Shown here one piece after another: positions 1 through 10,607 of a DNA stretch of 40,196 nt (position 1 is the stretch's first letter; each line of letters begins with the position of its first letter). This stretch comes from Priapulus caudatus (lineage: Eukaryota; Priapulida; Priapulimorpha; Priapulimorphida; Priapulidae), in NCBI RefSeq assembly GCF_000485595.1, contig NW_014578965.1, forward strand, positions 1-40,196, in the 5' to 3' direction. The notes under the pieces were generated by a model, which was given only the letters and a program-made list of their open reading frames with translations, did not search any database and was not told where the DNA came from. Position numbers and translations under genes: made by a program.

Positions 1-27
1 TAGGATATATCTATATGGCTTTAATAT

Positions 28-152
28 AGCTCAGTCGCTATATAAGCACTTGTGTATTTATGTATTCTTCTTATATATATATGTTCTTTTTATATGTATT
101 ATATACATATATATATATATCTATATATATACTAGCTCAGTCGCTTATATAA
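28..152 (+). repeat. A/T-rich stretch with two copies of an AGCTCAGTCGCT motif
   Basis: The motif AGCTCAGTCGCT followed by TATATAA occurs at 28-45 and, with one extra T, at 134-152. Alternating TA runs lie between the copies. No gene is visible from 1 to 600. TATATAA resembles a TATA box, but no transcript or coding exon follows, so I treat this as a repeated unit only. Confidence 0.5.
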
Positions 153-636
153 ACCACACTTAGCAAAGTACCGTCTATAGAGATACGGGTTGGAATTCAT
201 GAATGAGTGTATTAGTGTTGTAGCTCACCTAAGGTCAAGCGCTTGTTTGTAAAAGTATGTTTTTGGTCTTTGAATGTGCTGTGTGGTGAATGTACATCGC
301 TCTGGGTTTGCCTACTTGTCAGAGGGCAACATAGAGCATGCCATGGAGAGAAGACAGGTGTGGTGAGGACCCGAAGCCTATGGTAGTAAAGTCTATGGTT
401 AGGATGCTCACGGGTGCGGGCATAATGCTGTTGAATGTAGAGTGCATGGTTTCTTTAAGCTAGAAGAAGGGAGTTACATTTGAAGATAGTAAATAGATAC
501 AAAAGTTCATTTGATGAGATTTACAGGTGATGGACATGAATTACAGAACTTTCATGGTATCCCTTACAAAAATTAAGAATCAATATCGATCAACGAGTGC
601 TTCAATATAAGCACTGCAATGGTGCAGGAGGATCGG
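153..636. other. No gene seen
   Basis: Ordinary A/T-rich sequence without a long open frame, splice-framed exon or recognisable repeat. Confidence 0.5.
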
Positions 637-990
637 CTTATATTGATTGGCTTATTAAGCAATCAGGGACGACATTGATACTTAATAAGCCAATTCAGGA
701 CCAATCATCAAATTGCTTGGGACCGATCAGTCGATTGCATACTAAGCAATCGGGATCGATCTTCGATTGCTTAATGAGCCATCGGGTACGGCGATCATGT
801 TGCATTACCGATCAGTCCCGATTGGCTTATTAGTCCCGACGACTATTTAAGCATATCCCTGGCACCAATTGATGCGCTTTATTTTTAAGCAATCATTGAT
901 CTCATTGATACAGTCCAGATGAATCGCGATTGCTTAATTCATCATGTACGAAGCTCCGGGTGCTTCAGGACCATCGTGATCATTTTTTTA
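637..990. repeat. Degenerate satellite built on palindromic GATTGGCTTATTAAGCAATC-like units
   Basis: Forward and reverse forms of a unit resembling GATTGGCTTATTAAGCAATC recur about every 40-60 bases (for example near 643, 680, 735, 750, 765, 815, 885 and 925), separated by CGGGACCGATCA-like linkers. The core is itself close to a palindrome. The spurious ORF across 597-833 is explained by this repeat. Copies have diverged, so it is not a young array. Confidence 0.55.
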
Positions 991-1610
991 AGGCAATCTG
1001 CTGATTACTTGAGAAAGGCTTTGACTTTCTCCCTACACTATATATAACAGATCGGGTTTATATACGTGTATTTAAAAACAGATAAAAATCTATGGTGTAT
1101 GAACCTTTTTGGCTTTCGAATATTTTGCATCTGAACTGCAAGTTCAATCCCAAACAACTAATTTGTAGGGTAAGTAATTTTTAATTAATTAATTAAATAA
1201 TTCGAAATTAATTATTAACAGCGTGTAATATAAGAGACTTGTGAGATTTAATTATATTACTTCGGACTGTTAATTAAACTCTTTGTGCGGGCAAAGTTTT
1301 TCTCGTAGTGGGTGGTGAAAGTCGACAGGACTATGTTTACGCGGGCATTGTACGCATCTTCATCTTTATCTGCCTCTTGATACTATATAGTGCTCTGTGG
1401 ATAAATGTATATGTGCACGTAACATTAAAATGCAGCCACACACTGTGTTTTACTAACATATTGCACACATGCTTACCAATGTTTACACCATACATGTAAT
1501 ACACCATGACAGGATAAGAGCATCGGTATTATTCAGCCGATGGTTCCGGGTCAGTGCAAGGGCACCGCAAAACGCCTATAATCGCGGAAAGAAAATACCT
1601 TAAAATTAGT
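991..1610. other. No gene seen
   Basis: A/T-rich sequence with a TTAATTAATTAATTAAA run near 1181-1198. The open frame at 1308-1499 has no recognisable motif and looks accidental. Confidence 0.5.
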
Positions 1611-1614
1611 CCAT

Positions 1615-1685
1615 TCGCGCGCGCGCAAACACGTTTCGCACGCACACATGCACGTACGCATGTGGGCACGCACGCGCGCATAGGT

Positions 1686-1717
<32 letters not shown>
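1615..1717. repeat. CA/CG microsatellite followed by a (TA)n run at an assembly N
   Basis: Alternating CG/CA dinucleotides at about 1615-1680 run into (TA)n ending at an N at 1718. The N marks an unresolved base directly at the edge of a duplicated segment (1719-1908). Confidence 0.85.
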
Positions 1718-1718
1718 N

Positions 1719-1991
1719 AGCGATAGAGTTTGCGATAACACCTTTAACGAAGCCATATTATTTAAAGCTGGAAACACATAGTGCAAAAAAAGATTCTGTC
1801 TGGATGTTTTTCACCCGGTGGCATTTGTTGACTTGACACCTCCAAGTCACGCCGTCCTTGCACCTCATCTGCCGCTCGACCATCTGCTGGCCATTGCATG
1901 CAACATTGGTGCATTGCATGCTGGTTGCCAGCAGTCCGTTTTCTCGCAGAAACGCGATTGTGCTGGGCACGTCCAAACAGTCACGATTCAA
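1719..1991 (-). pseudogene. Merlin (IS1595-like) transposase, N-terminal fragment, copy A
   Basis: The minus-strand frame reads FLRENGLLATSMQC, then a zinc-ribbon-like block with DGVTWRCQVNKC and an SFF motif. This matches the N-terminal domain of Merlin/ISXO2-type transposases, which bind transposon ends before a DDE core. Only the N-terminal quarter is present; the frame ends at the (TA)n and N at 1718. Positions 1719-1908 are almost identical to 2907-3096. At its upstream side it abuts a DUF7869-type fragment without a gap. Family assignment is from motif memory. Confidence 0.65.
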
Positions 1992-2009
1992 TTGCCTTGT
2001 AGAGGAGAG

Positions 2010-2290
2010 TAAAAGCCGAGTGAAAAATCCTTATTGAAAATTTCTCTGAATTTCCAATCTGAAACAGCTTCCTCCATATTCTGGGTACGTATTTTGTATT
2101 CCTCATAAGTATATTCCAGGTGATAAGTATTGTCTGTTTACCTTGCGATCCCTGGTGTAATGTCATTCATACTTTGTCAATTCATTTATAAAGATCTTTA
2201 TATATTCGACTTTTGCAGCTGGTGTTTTTTTACTGGGTTTCCCCCGTTTATCGGCAACAGGGCTACCACCAGTTATCTTATTTTCTAAGG
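2010..2290 (-). pseudogene. DUF7869-type transposon protein fragment, copy A
   Basis: Minus-strand frames read KRGKPSKKTPAAKVEYIK, then an E-stop-HY where the family has ESHY, then YLSPGIYL and, one frame over, FREIFNKDFSLGFYSPLQ. These are the blocks that precede the DUF7869 core in a widespread, transposon-like animal family of unknown function. A stop replaces Ser before HY, and a frameshift lies near 2106. A longer relative lies at 32560-34125. The fragment stops where Merlin copy A begins. The match to the longer copy comes from shared family block order, not from alignment. Confidence 0.6.
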
Positions 2291-2639
2291 ATCTTGTCAG
2301 TCTGTCAATGGATATGCCAAAGATTCCTAAAAAGAACTTTGCAGACTACTAGGTCACTACCGTCTTGAAGAATTGCTGAATACTGCCTGGTCGTATTCTT
2401 GGGATGTTGTAATATTGTACCTTGAGGCATGCATATCAAGGTTCCGATTTCGTCTGTGATGTCGATCCCTGCGCTTGATGGGCAACAGCTTGACACAGAC
2501 CATGAGAAAGGCTCAAAGTAAATTCGGGGCTAAAGTCCGTTCAACAAGGTTTGTTTACCGTTTTCCTAATGGTACAGTAACATTCAATTACCGGTCACAT
2601 ATTTCTCACTGGAATAGCAGCACATGTATGAATTTTAAC

Positions 2640-3096
2640 GGAACACCAATGTCAATACGTATATATGGTCTTACCTGGCCCACCGATCTGAATGGGGTGT
2701 AGAACACAGTATTGCTGGCAGACCTCCCGCATGAAGTTCTTTCAGTCCATAATAGTGCTATACGACTTTATCTCTAGCTCATGGGCTCTTCGGTTCTGGC
2801 TGAGTATGTCGCTTACCCAGAAGTATATCAAAGAGACAATTTGCCAGAGATGCAAATGGCTCCCTGAAAAATTCATTAAATGCAAAAAACGTTTTAGAAT
2901 TTACACAGCGATAGAGTTTGCGATAACACCTTTAACGAAGCCATATTATTTAAAGCTGGAAACACATAGTGCAAAAAAAGATTTTGTCTGGATGTTTTTC
3001 ACCCGGTGGCATTTGTTGACTTGACACCTCCAAGTCACGCCGTCCTTGCACCTCATCTGCCGCTCGACCATCTGCTGGCCATTGCATGCAACATTG
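2640..3096 (-). pseudogene. Merlin transposase, fragment copy B
   Basis: The minus strand begins with the same zinc-ribbon block as copy A (2907-3096) and continues into the region missing there: IYFWVSDILSQ, KSYSTIMD, an in-frame TGA where Trp is expected before KNFMREV, then IGGPGKTI just before the expected first catalytic Asp. These are typical Merlin/IS1595 blocks. The N-terminal helix seen in copy A is absent. Copies A and B together would make one longer transposase overlapping by 190 bp. Beyond 2640 I could not follow the catalytic core; 2305-2496 is open but not recognised. Confidence 0.65.
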
Positions 3097-3182
3097 CTCC
3101 AAAATCCAATAATTTTAGCCATAATATAAAGGAAAATGCTCATGGAATGCTCAGTTTTTAAAGTAGAAGGTTTATTCAACAC

Positions 3183-3735
3183 TCAAAATAAAGCTTTTGA
3201 TCTGCTTGACGTGACAGAATAATACAAATTTGAAAAGAATTAATTAAAGTTTAGGCATTACCCTTTTTCCCCCGGAACCAGACCCTTTTTCACGATTGCC
3301 CCCCCCCCTAAGGGGTCATCTGGTAACGTAATAGGTAAATACTACCATTCACAGGCTTAGGGACATTGAGGAAGTTTTTTGGAAGTTTTGAGAATGATTG
3401 ATCAATTTAGGGATGGGTACTGGGGGTCCAAACTTCGACCCTTTTTTCACTCAAACAGATGTCTGCAGAATATGCTATACTGCACTTCAACAGCAAAATA
3501 TAATACACATGAATGGCTTTGTGGAAATTTACAACGTCTAGATATTAATAAATCTGCATTTTTCTTAAGTTCAGATGACAGGAACAGCGTTTTGGGACAT
3601 TTTAACCTTTTTGTACCACCGTTTTCAGAAACCTTTGTCAAAATGCATAGACTAAACTCGACAATTTCATGAAATGATGAATTACCAGAATTAATGGCTT
3701 TCCCTCAACCCAAATCAGTAAGACTACATTATCAT
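3183..3735. other. No confident gene; poly-C tract
   Basis: Contains a poly-C run near 3300. Open frames at 3379-3672 (+) and 3447-3641 (-) overlap on opposite strands and neither shows a domain. Confidence 0.45.
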
Positions 3736-4165
3736 TTACTGAGGCTCATCTTGACAAACTCCCTCACAAAGGCAAGCACTGGTGCAAGACCCTATTGTCT
3801 TAAGACAGCCACATCTTGTCGGTCTGCACCCAGCTTTACATGAGCACGTAACTAGTTCGGCACATTTCTTTGGAATGAGATCCAACCTCGTCATTTTCGG
3901 CTTCAACTTTCTACTTTCCATCACCCAGCCGTGATCAGTAGGTAGGGGGCAATCTGGTTTTGGTTCTAATGCCTTCTTCCAGATGAAAGCCTGGTAATTT
4001 GCACGATCAAGATGCAAATGGAGTGCATCCTGGGAAGGTGGCAAGGACTCGACTGAACTCTTCCCCTTGCTGAACATCTTCAATCAAACATCATTTAAAG
4101 AGGAGGTGCTCCCATATCCATAAATACCACAAACGAACTGTTCTGCAGACGCCCTAGCTTCTACG
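3736..4165 (-). pseudogene. CXC-type cysteine-rich protein, C-terminal part with one nonsense codon
   Basis: The frame ends with a dense Cys block (CAELVTCSCKAGC, then RCGC, CTSACLC, GVC), resembling the CXC/TSO1-like zinc-binding fold. Before it lies LPPSQDALHLHLDRANYQ and an HGW motif, an arrangement I know from uncharacterised animal proteins often found near mobile elements. The coding signal continues upstream of 4083 in the same frame (EQFVCGIYGYGS) through an in-frame TGA near 4090, consistent with CGA to TGA. No function is known to me. The stop at 3738 is a plausible natural C-terminus. Confidence 0.6.
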
Positions 4166-4377
4166 TAATCGACAGCGGCGCGTTATTGCCAGTGAATCGC
4201 GGAACTGAAGTCCGAGCTTCCGCGACACGTAGTCCATGTTCAAAGGTAGCAGCTGCTGATTCAACGGTTGGGCGTAACGATTCGCTAAATATATGTGCCT
4301 GGTCGTCTATATCGTATTGGGAGGGAACCTGCGGCGGGTCCATGAGAAAAGCGGGGTTAAAGCTGTCCCCGACAGAC

Positions 4378-4517
4378 ACATTTATACACGCGCGCACGCA
4401 CCAGGCACGTGTCACAGAAGCAGGTACACACACACGCACACGCAGGCGCACACACGCACGCACACACGCAGGCACACACGCACGCACACACAGGCGCACA
4501 CACACGCAAACACACTG
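4378..4517. repeat. Purine-pyrimidine alternating (ACGC/ACAC)n microsatellite
   Basis: About 140 bases of alternating CA and CG steps. All four overlapping long frames here on both strands (HTRTR- or RVCVRV-like low-complexity proteins) are products of the repeat, not genes. Confidence 0.9.
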
Positions 4518-4639
4518 AAGATCACTGAACCCTCGAGCGAAATGACAGCAATTAGCAATGCCAGCTGTCTGCGTGCACAATACATTCGTACACGACGCTC
4601 ATATGTCAGCAAGGGCGACTGTGAAGAAGCAGGGATATA

Positions 4640-5300
4640 GAAGCAGTGAATTAGAAGCACGTACGCGCCACGCTCGCCAATAACAGCGCTTCACACACCC
4701 GCACTCGCGGAGCTTCGCCACCTTTGCTCTGGATGGTCATGGCGCCTAGCATGAAAGACCCGCTGTTTTGGACCACCACCCTCCAGGCGGTGGCGACCCC
4801 TATCCGCGCGGATGTGCTACGGGCGTCCAATATGGCCGCCGCTCTTGGTGTTGATGGATTTCACGGCTGATTTGCCGCATCTAATCCGGCGGGCCACACC
4901 ACATGGTGATACTTTACGCCTGACCAGTTCTAAAGTCACATCGCATCAGGCGCGCCATACCGCTATGCCATCGGCCCTGTATTGAGGCTGGACATTGCGA
5001 TCGCCTGCACGTCCGCACCGGCTAATTGGAGACTTCTGCCGGGGAACCCCTTTGATGAATCCGTGCGCGAGCCCGACTATCGGGATCCTGTAGTCCGAGC
5101 ACGTGCCGCAGCAACCGTTAGGCTCTCCCGTCAGTCAATCCCCCAACCGTTTAGCGTGGGCGTGCAGGCGGCCACCCATCGCCTCTGGTGGCCAGGGACA
5201 ACACTTCCTAATCAATACCTCGGTGTCTGTCGCTCGCCTGATGAAGTGGCAGCGACGCAGGCGCGCTGCGTCGTGTGTGTGTGTGGGGGGAGTACCTTGT
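4640..5300. other. GC-rich island without a recognised gene
   Basis: Markedly richer in G, C and CpG than the flanks. Open stretches exist on the plus strand (4737-4870 and 4982-5302) but I see no domain, signal or splice framework. It ends in a short (GT)n run near 5273. It could be a CpG-island-like promoter remnant or decayed coding DNA. Confidence 0.4.
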
Positions 5301-5310
5301 AACAGCGTCG

Positions 5311-5499
5311 TTACACAAGCACATTGTCGACATAGAACTGGTTCCTTACAAAATCGGCTGCCTTCGCACCATACTTATATTCAAATTCATCAGCCACCGA
5401 TTTCATCGTGAAGTTAGCACAACCTGAGAATGAGGTGGCACCAAACAAATGAACTCTCGTGCGATATTCTGTAGGCTCAATACACCACCCTCCCACCAT
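5311..5499 (-). pseudogene. BEL/Pao retrotransposon reverse-transcriptase scrap
   Basis: The 62-residue frame reads EYRTRVHLFGA, GCANF, then FVRNQFYVDN. This is the segment of BEL/Pao reverse transcriptase that ends in the catalytic YVDD box; here the last Asp of the box is Asn, so the fragment would be inactive. Nothing else of the polymerase is present. It ends within a few bases of the SWIM pseudogene stop, marking a sharp junction between two unrelated elements. Confidence 0.75.
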
Positions 5500-5504
5500 A
5501 GGAA

Positions 5505-7900
5505 TCAGAGATAGTTTCTATTCGCAGTATCCACATCCACTGGCATGAACATTTCCTCGAGGTCACACGCCAAAGCATAGTTGGAGGCGTTGAAGTATGT
5601 TAATCTATCGAAAATACACGACTGCTTGACACAATAATATTTGGTGGTGCATACTGAGGAGGGAAGTTTTCGTCCAGATCCATCTGGATGTGGATAAAGC
5701 CACTTTTCGTGGTGAGACAAGACAATGTTGAATGGTATTACTGGGGGGTGTCGAGGAAATTCTGTACGACATTGCCTACAATCTACTGCTTTGGCATTCG
5801 ACACAATGAAACACACTCGCAACGGATTGTTGATATGATGGATTTCGCTGTATGGTCGAGCGTTGGCGGCTGCTTCTCTTTGTGGTCGCCATCCATTTTT
5901 ATTAGCCCCTCTTTCTTCCCCACATCATTCGTTTCTGGCACCACTAATCCACTCTTGAAGGGTTTCGTTCTCTGGGGATTCTTGCAAAAATTCCGAACAT
6001 GCTCCTTGGTTAGTCCAACAATTTCCGCAACACAGAGGCTGTGCTTGCATAGGTCATTGTACTTGTAACACGGACAGTTACAGGTGACGTGGTCACGATG
6101 AAGAGCGCACTCATACATCCCCTTTTTACAGTTGTTCTGGGCAGCCACAAGGTACTTGTCAGGGACATTGTTGCCACGACTAAGAGACGGCATTCGCTGT
6201 ACAGCAGTTTTGTTTAACAACTTAATATCTTCTGTAGCGAATTCCTTCCATTCACTTCTTCCTTCTTCGGGCGAAAGATCATCGCTCGTGGCTATGGTTT
6301 TCTGTTTGCTGATGTCTACGATATTAAGCTCGTTAAGCTTCCTAATGCAGTCACGTCGTTTTTCCTCTGACCATCCAAAGCACTCATCCGGTTTGACTTG
6401 AATGTAAGCAGCATTACCAGCAAGCTGGTATTCGTCACTCAAGCCGCAAACTGCTAGACTCAACTCTAATTGCTGTTGCTTGTCTACTTCCTCCCAGACG
6501 TCCCTCACGAACTCAAGTTTGGTCAAGTTATTCTTGCTTTTGTCATTTCTTGTTATTGCTTCTTTCTCTCTGGTCAGCTTGTTGTTTAGGCGTGTCGTTA
6601 GGTCTGCCTTATCTTCTGCTTCAAGAATAGCGTTGCTTTCTTTTCCAAAGACGGTCCAAAAAAGGCTTTTGTTCTGACTTCTTATTAATCCTTGAGGCAT
6701 TCAAGGCATTACGACAGTTCTGTCTAAAGTGATTAAAGCACCGCAACCCTGTAGCTTTAATCATAGTATCTCCCATCGCTTTGTGAAGTGCCACTTTACC
6801 ATCCGTTATATAGCCTCGACCTTTCGACGCGAGTCCCGGGGATCTTTAAGTTACTGCCGACGCGATTTTGTTAAAGACAGTCCTTGTTTTGCTATAATGT
6901 ATCGCTGTAGGTCCAACGAAGGCTGGCGCTTCTCCTGTTCTTCTCGTCTTTAGCAGAAGATTCTTCTAAGAATAAGGCATCACTTCGAACTTGCCAAACT
7001 TAAATGTCTGATCAACGCTTAGCGTGTGGCTTAGAACTTTCGATGTACAAAACCGTGTGAGATCCTTACACATATGTTCTTTTCATAATATCCATAAGTC
7101 CTTAGGAACATCATGGTGCTCAAGAACAAGAGTTTCGTCCTTGATTTTGCTGTACAAATGAAGTTCCTCAACTTGATCATTCATTTTTCCTAGTTTATAT
7201 TTCTATAACTTTTTCTTCCTATGTCATAAACTTGCTTTCTTGACTTTGGCAATTCGCCTGCCTTTTGCGCACCAAGGATTCCAACTGAGTCACGAAAAAC
7301 CTTGTTATATGCTGAAACGGGCGCGATCTTCGACAGTTCTTGCTTGAGTGATGCAAGGGTACTCTTTTGCATTGGCTGGAATGGCTTTTTCGTCATACTA
7401 TTGCCGTGTGAAGATGTTGAATACAAAACTTCATTGCATCCGTCTTTCACAATGTGATATTGCAGTAAGCAGGCATGTTTGTGTATCTCCTTATCTCTAT
7501 TGGTTAAGTAGAATATAGAGTGACACAGTCCTGCCTCGTTCATTTTTGAATTGATATGAACGTGATACTGACTATCCTTTGTGAATGGTTCCTTTTTCTG
7601 CTTTATTATGTCCACCTCTGAGTGACCAATTTCTATTGTCCACATACCGATACTCAATGGACGGCGGTAGACACCATTCATGTCACATTTTACGTCTTCG
7701 CAGTCATCGACGTCCTGTACGCCTATTAGAAAGGACATGTTTTTCCTCACTTTCAGGAGAACTTTCGTGCATTTCCTACTGTTACCACGTTGAAGTAGAA
7801 TTCGCACAGCTTCACTGACTGTGTATCTATCCGTCTTCCATTCATGATATACCGGCAACTGCTTGTCATTGCAGTACAACCTACTTGTGAGGTACCTCTC
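5505..7900 (-). pseudogene. SWIM zinc-finger transposase-like protein, partly decayed
   Basis: Three blocks on the minus strand belong together. 7900-7190 is an open exon of about 236 codons after a consensus acceptor (TTTTATTAG at 7901-7909) and ends in RKSYRNIN. 7190-6700 continues the protein in broken frames (LVLEHHDVPKDLW, HTLSVDQTFKFGKFEV recoverable). 6700-5783 is open for 305 codons and holds a SWIM finger, CNCPCYKY then LCKH. A frameshift near 5810 leads to the C-terminal block with PHPDGSGRKLPSS and TTKYYCV. I know this arrangement from large animal families resembling Mutator-like or Zisupton transposases; the superfamily is uncertain. The middle part, where a catalytic DDE core would lie, is the most damaged. 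Confidence 0.7.
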
Positions 7901-7952
7901 CTAATAAAAGATAAAAGAAAGTAAAGAGAGAAACTACTTTATTGCCAATTTT

Positions 7953-8095
7953 TAGCTCACCTTGACATCGTCAAGCTGAGCTATTGCCATGGGTCGTCGT
8001 ACGTTTGTCCGTCTGTCCGTCCGTCAACATTTGGCTACGGTCAATAATAACTCAGGAACCGTTTGACCCACATGTTTGAAATTGTGTATAGTTGT
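7953..8095. repeat. Interspersed repeat starting with a hairpin and a (TCCG)n run
   Basis: An inverted repeat pairs 954-966 with 970-982 (within 7954-7982; 12 of 13 pairs, 3-base loop): AGCTCACCTTGAC against GTCAAGCTGAGCT. It is followed by TCCGTCTGTCCGTCCGTC and a conserved-looking tail. I recall similar AGCTCA hairpin plus TCCG repeats dispersed in invertebrate genomes, but only one copy is present here. Confidence 0.5.
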
Positions 8096-8400
8096 TACTG
8101 TAATACCGTATTTAACAGCTTACAAATAGAATGATTGTGTACGTTACAATGTTGAGTCAAAGCCATAAACAAGAGAAAGCCAGTTGTACCATGATTTGAA
8201 GTTTACTTGAGATTTCGAACTGTTACAGCTGTTGTCGCGGTCGTGTCTCTCTGTGCCTGGTTGGGAAGCGATTCCTCGATTCTTTGCCGGTTCTCGGCTT
8301 ATATAGTCAGGTATGACCGCGAACCACGCATGCGTCACGCATTCGTCGTTTACACCACCGCGACATTTGCAGTGGACATTATTCGGTTATAGAGAGAAAC
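8096..8400. other. No gene seen
   Basis: Short opposing frames at 8144-8338 (-) and 8207-8392 (+) show no domain. Confidence 0.45.
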
Positions 8401-8404
8401 GCGG

Positions 8405-8830
8405 ACTTCCCAGCTAATTCAATTACATAGACACGAGCACTCTTGCACGAGAATCTCGGACTAGCTAATTCAATTACATCGGCATGAACAAGACTAGTTA
8501 ATTCAGTTACATCGACACGGGCACCCTTGCACGAGGATCAACTAACTAATTCAATTTACATTGACACAAACAAGAGCGCCGGACTAGTTAATTCAATTAC
8601 ATCAACACGGGCACTCTTGCACGAGGATCACGAACTAGCTAATTCAATTTACATTGACACGAACAAGAGCGCCAGACTAGTTAATTTAATCACATCGACA
8701 CGTGCGCTCTTGTTAGAGAAAGACGGACTAGTTAATTCAAATTTCAATTACATCGCTGCGAGCCTTGTTGATTATAGGGAGAAACACGTACCCCTTAGCT
8801 AATTCAATTTCATAGACACGGGTATTCTTG
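8405..8830. repeat. Minisatellite with an approximately 92-bp period made of two related half-units
   Basis: Half-units share CTAGTTAATTCAATTACATC. One is followed by GACACGGGCACTCTTGCACG, the other by a shorter GACACGAACAAGAGCGCC segment. Alternation gives repeats starting near 8460, 8541 and 8633, with degenerate edges up to 8830. GAACAAGAGCGC and GCACTCTTG contain partly complementary cores. The ORF at 8527-8802 is a repeat translation. Confidence 0.75.
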
Positions 8831-9568
8831 CACGACACCCGTTGTGAGTCGCGGCACATACGCCGACCTAATAGAGCCAGAAACTGTAACTCAATTACTG
8901 TTAGAACGTCGACACATAGCATCGACACAGTACTCGTCGTAATTGAATTACTCCCACGGCAGTCGTAGCGCCGGTGGGATTTCTTAGACACAGCTATAGA
9001 CGCAGACATAAGCTATAGTTACAGATATACATAGGTACTGATTTTACACTACTACATTACTGCTATGCTCCCATATTAAACGTCCTATTTTGGAGCACGC
9101 CAGTCGACGTACTTTCGAGCCACGGCAATTTTTTGGCAAAAATGGGAATTGCCATTAGTCAGTTCAGGTTCAACGGATTTTGCTCATTTTTGGTATGTGA
9201 CTGAATAAGGGCTAGGGATATTGATATTTAAAAAAAAAAGCAAATTAGGTAGGGTTTGGCAATTATATAGCATATTATATAGACACACAGATAACAAAAA
9301 GTCTGTGGAGTCACACTCGTCTGGTTCGTTTTACAAGATTTCATTGACAATATCTTAAATGCAAAATTCCTGCTATGAACATATTAGGATTTATACTATT
9401 ATTATTATATTATTATTATTATATAATGATTTATGCTAAGAAACATCAAAGCGGCTATAGCGCCATCTACCGTCACAAATTGTGATTCATTTTGGTTTAT
9501 AAATTATTTATAATTTATATATAATATTATTTATTATTTTCACATAAAAAATTACACATAATTATCAA
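8831..9568. other. No gene; A/T-rich repeats
   Basis: Contains (ATT)n near 9400-9425 and A/T-rich tracts around 9490-9545. No coding signal. Confidence 0.5.
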
Positions 9569-9601
9569 GAGTATATAATGGGAGTTCTCCCATATATACT
9601 C
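9569..9601. repeat. Near-perfect palindrome
   Basis: GAGTATATAATGGGAG is followed after TT by CTCCCATATATACTC, its reverse complement apart from one bulged A. Such a structure can extrude as a cruciform or mark the centre of a fold-back element. Confidence 0.7.
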
Positions 9602-9991
9602 TTCGTTTCTATAATGTAAGTCGATGGTTGCTCAATTAAAACTGACTTTTTCTCAGTCACTCATTTGTGTCCTTTTTTGTGGGGAGCTACAGTGTCATTG
9701 ACACTTTCATTTTTTAAAGCTTTGAGTTGGCCTCAAATGGTTGCTTTTTAAATTATAAAATTAGTATTTAACAAATACATTCCATTTATTCGTGCGTCTG
9801 TCATTACAGACGTGTTAGTGATTTCTAGGCATTCAAATGGTACTAACCTCCTGCACTATGACATCATCGTCATCCTCACTACGAAGGCTTCTGTTGTCTG
9901 CGCCATTACGGCCCCCTGGTCTCTGCAACTGATTGATATACCAGTTGTTACATAACACGACTTGTTGCGTTTCTGGGCATTAATAATTTGT
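9602..9991. other. No gene seen
   Basis: Includes a short palindrome AGTGTCATTGACACT near 9690. The stretch 9856-10053 (-) is open but overlaps the helicase fragment without a domain of its own. Confidence 0.4.
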
Positions 9992-10607
9992 TCAAATGTT
10001 ACTAACCTCCTCGGCTTGTGTGAGTCCGGAATAGTAGGCCTGCACTGTGACATTTGGTTTGATGAGCTTTACTGGGCTATAGTGTAATACCCGCAGTCCA
10101 TCTAGTGATCGGCACCTGCCTATGGCGACTGCAAGTTGGCCTGGCTGGCATATGTGTCGGCAATCCACCTCGACATAACTTAGTGACATTCCTTGTGCCT
10201 TATGAGTGCGTATGAAAATTTCATAGGTAATTGCCTTCGATACGCTAAGCTGTATTATGCGAGAATGTGTATTTGCCAATTTCTGCTTTTCTCTCGAGGC
10301 TCTCAAAGAAGACTTCAACGGAGTCATCCATCATGGCAGTAACTGTGCCTTAAAGACCATTCACAAGGTGGTCACTGATATTTTTCAATAACATCACCTT
10401 GGCACCGACTTTAAGGGCTATGGTCTTTTCGGCTTGAAACTGTGCACGTAAGTGCTTTTCTCCACTGTCAGTGCAATGGTATAGTGCTTGCCATCCTGAC
10501 AAACTGTGGAGGACCTCAGCATTGTGTACGCTGGCATCGAACCTGCGTGCACAGAGCCTTGCTATGCTGGTGATCGGCTGAGGAAGAGGTCTCCTTAGTG
10601 TTCTCAT
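9992..10607 (-). pseudogene. PIF1-like helicase, C-terminal fragment
   Basis: Two minus frames form one protein. 10607-10350 has LCARRF, a DSGEKH segment and LKVGAKVMLLKN, then LVNGL followed by an in-frame TAA. After it, GTVTAMMDDSVEVFFESL continues in that frame until a frameshift near 10280. 10270-9992 then has FIRTHKAQGMSLSYVEVD and QLAVAIGRCRSLDGLRVL. These are the C-terminal motifs of PIF1-family DNA helicases (the HKAQG motif corresponds to superfamily-1 motif V/VI). The N-terminal ATPase half is absent. PIF1 genes in such regions often come from Helitrons or other mobile elements; no Rep domain is visible, so the source is open. Confidence 0.75.

Noticed and set aside
4161-4660. Arg/Cys/Val- or His/Thr-rich proteins on both strands
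   Set aside because: They are translations of the ACGC/ACAC microsatellite in every frame.
8405-8830. Coding gene with internal repeats (91-codon frame)
   Set aside because: The frame follows the DNA repeat period and has no start context or domain.
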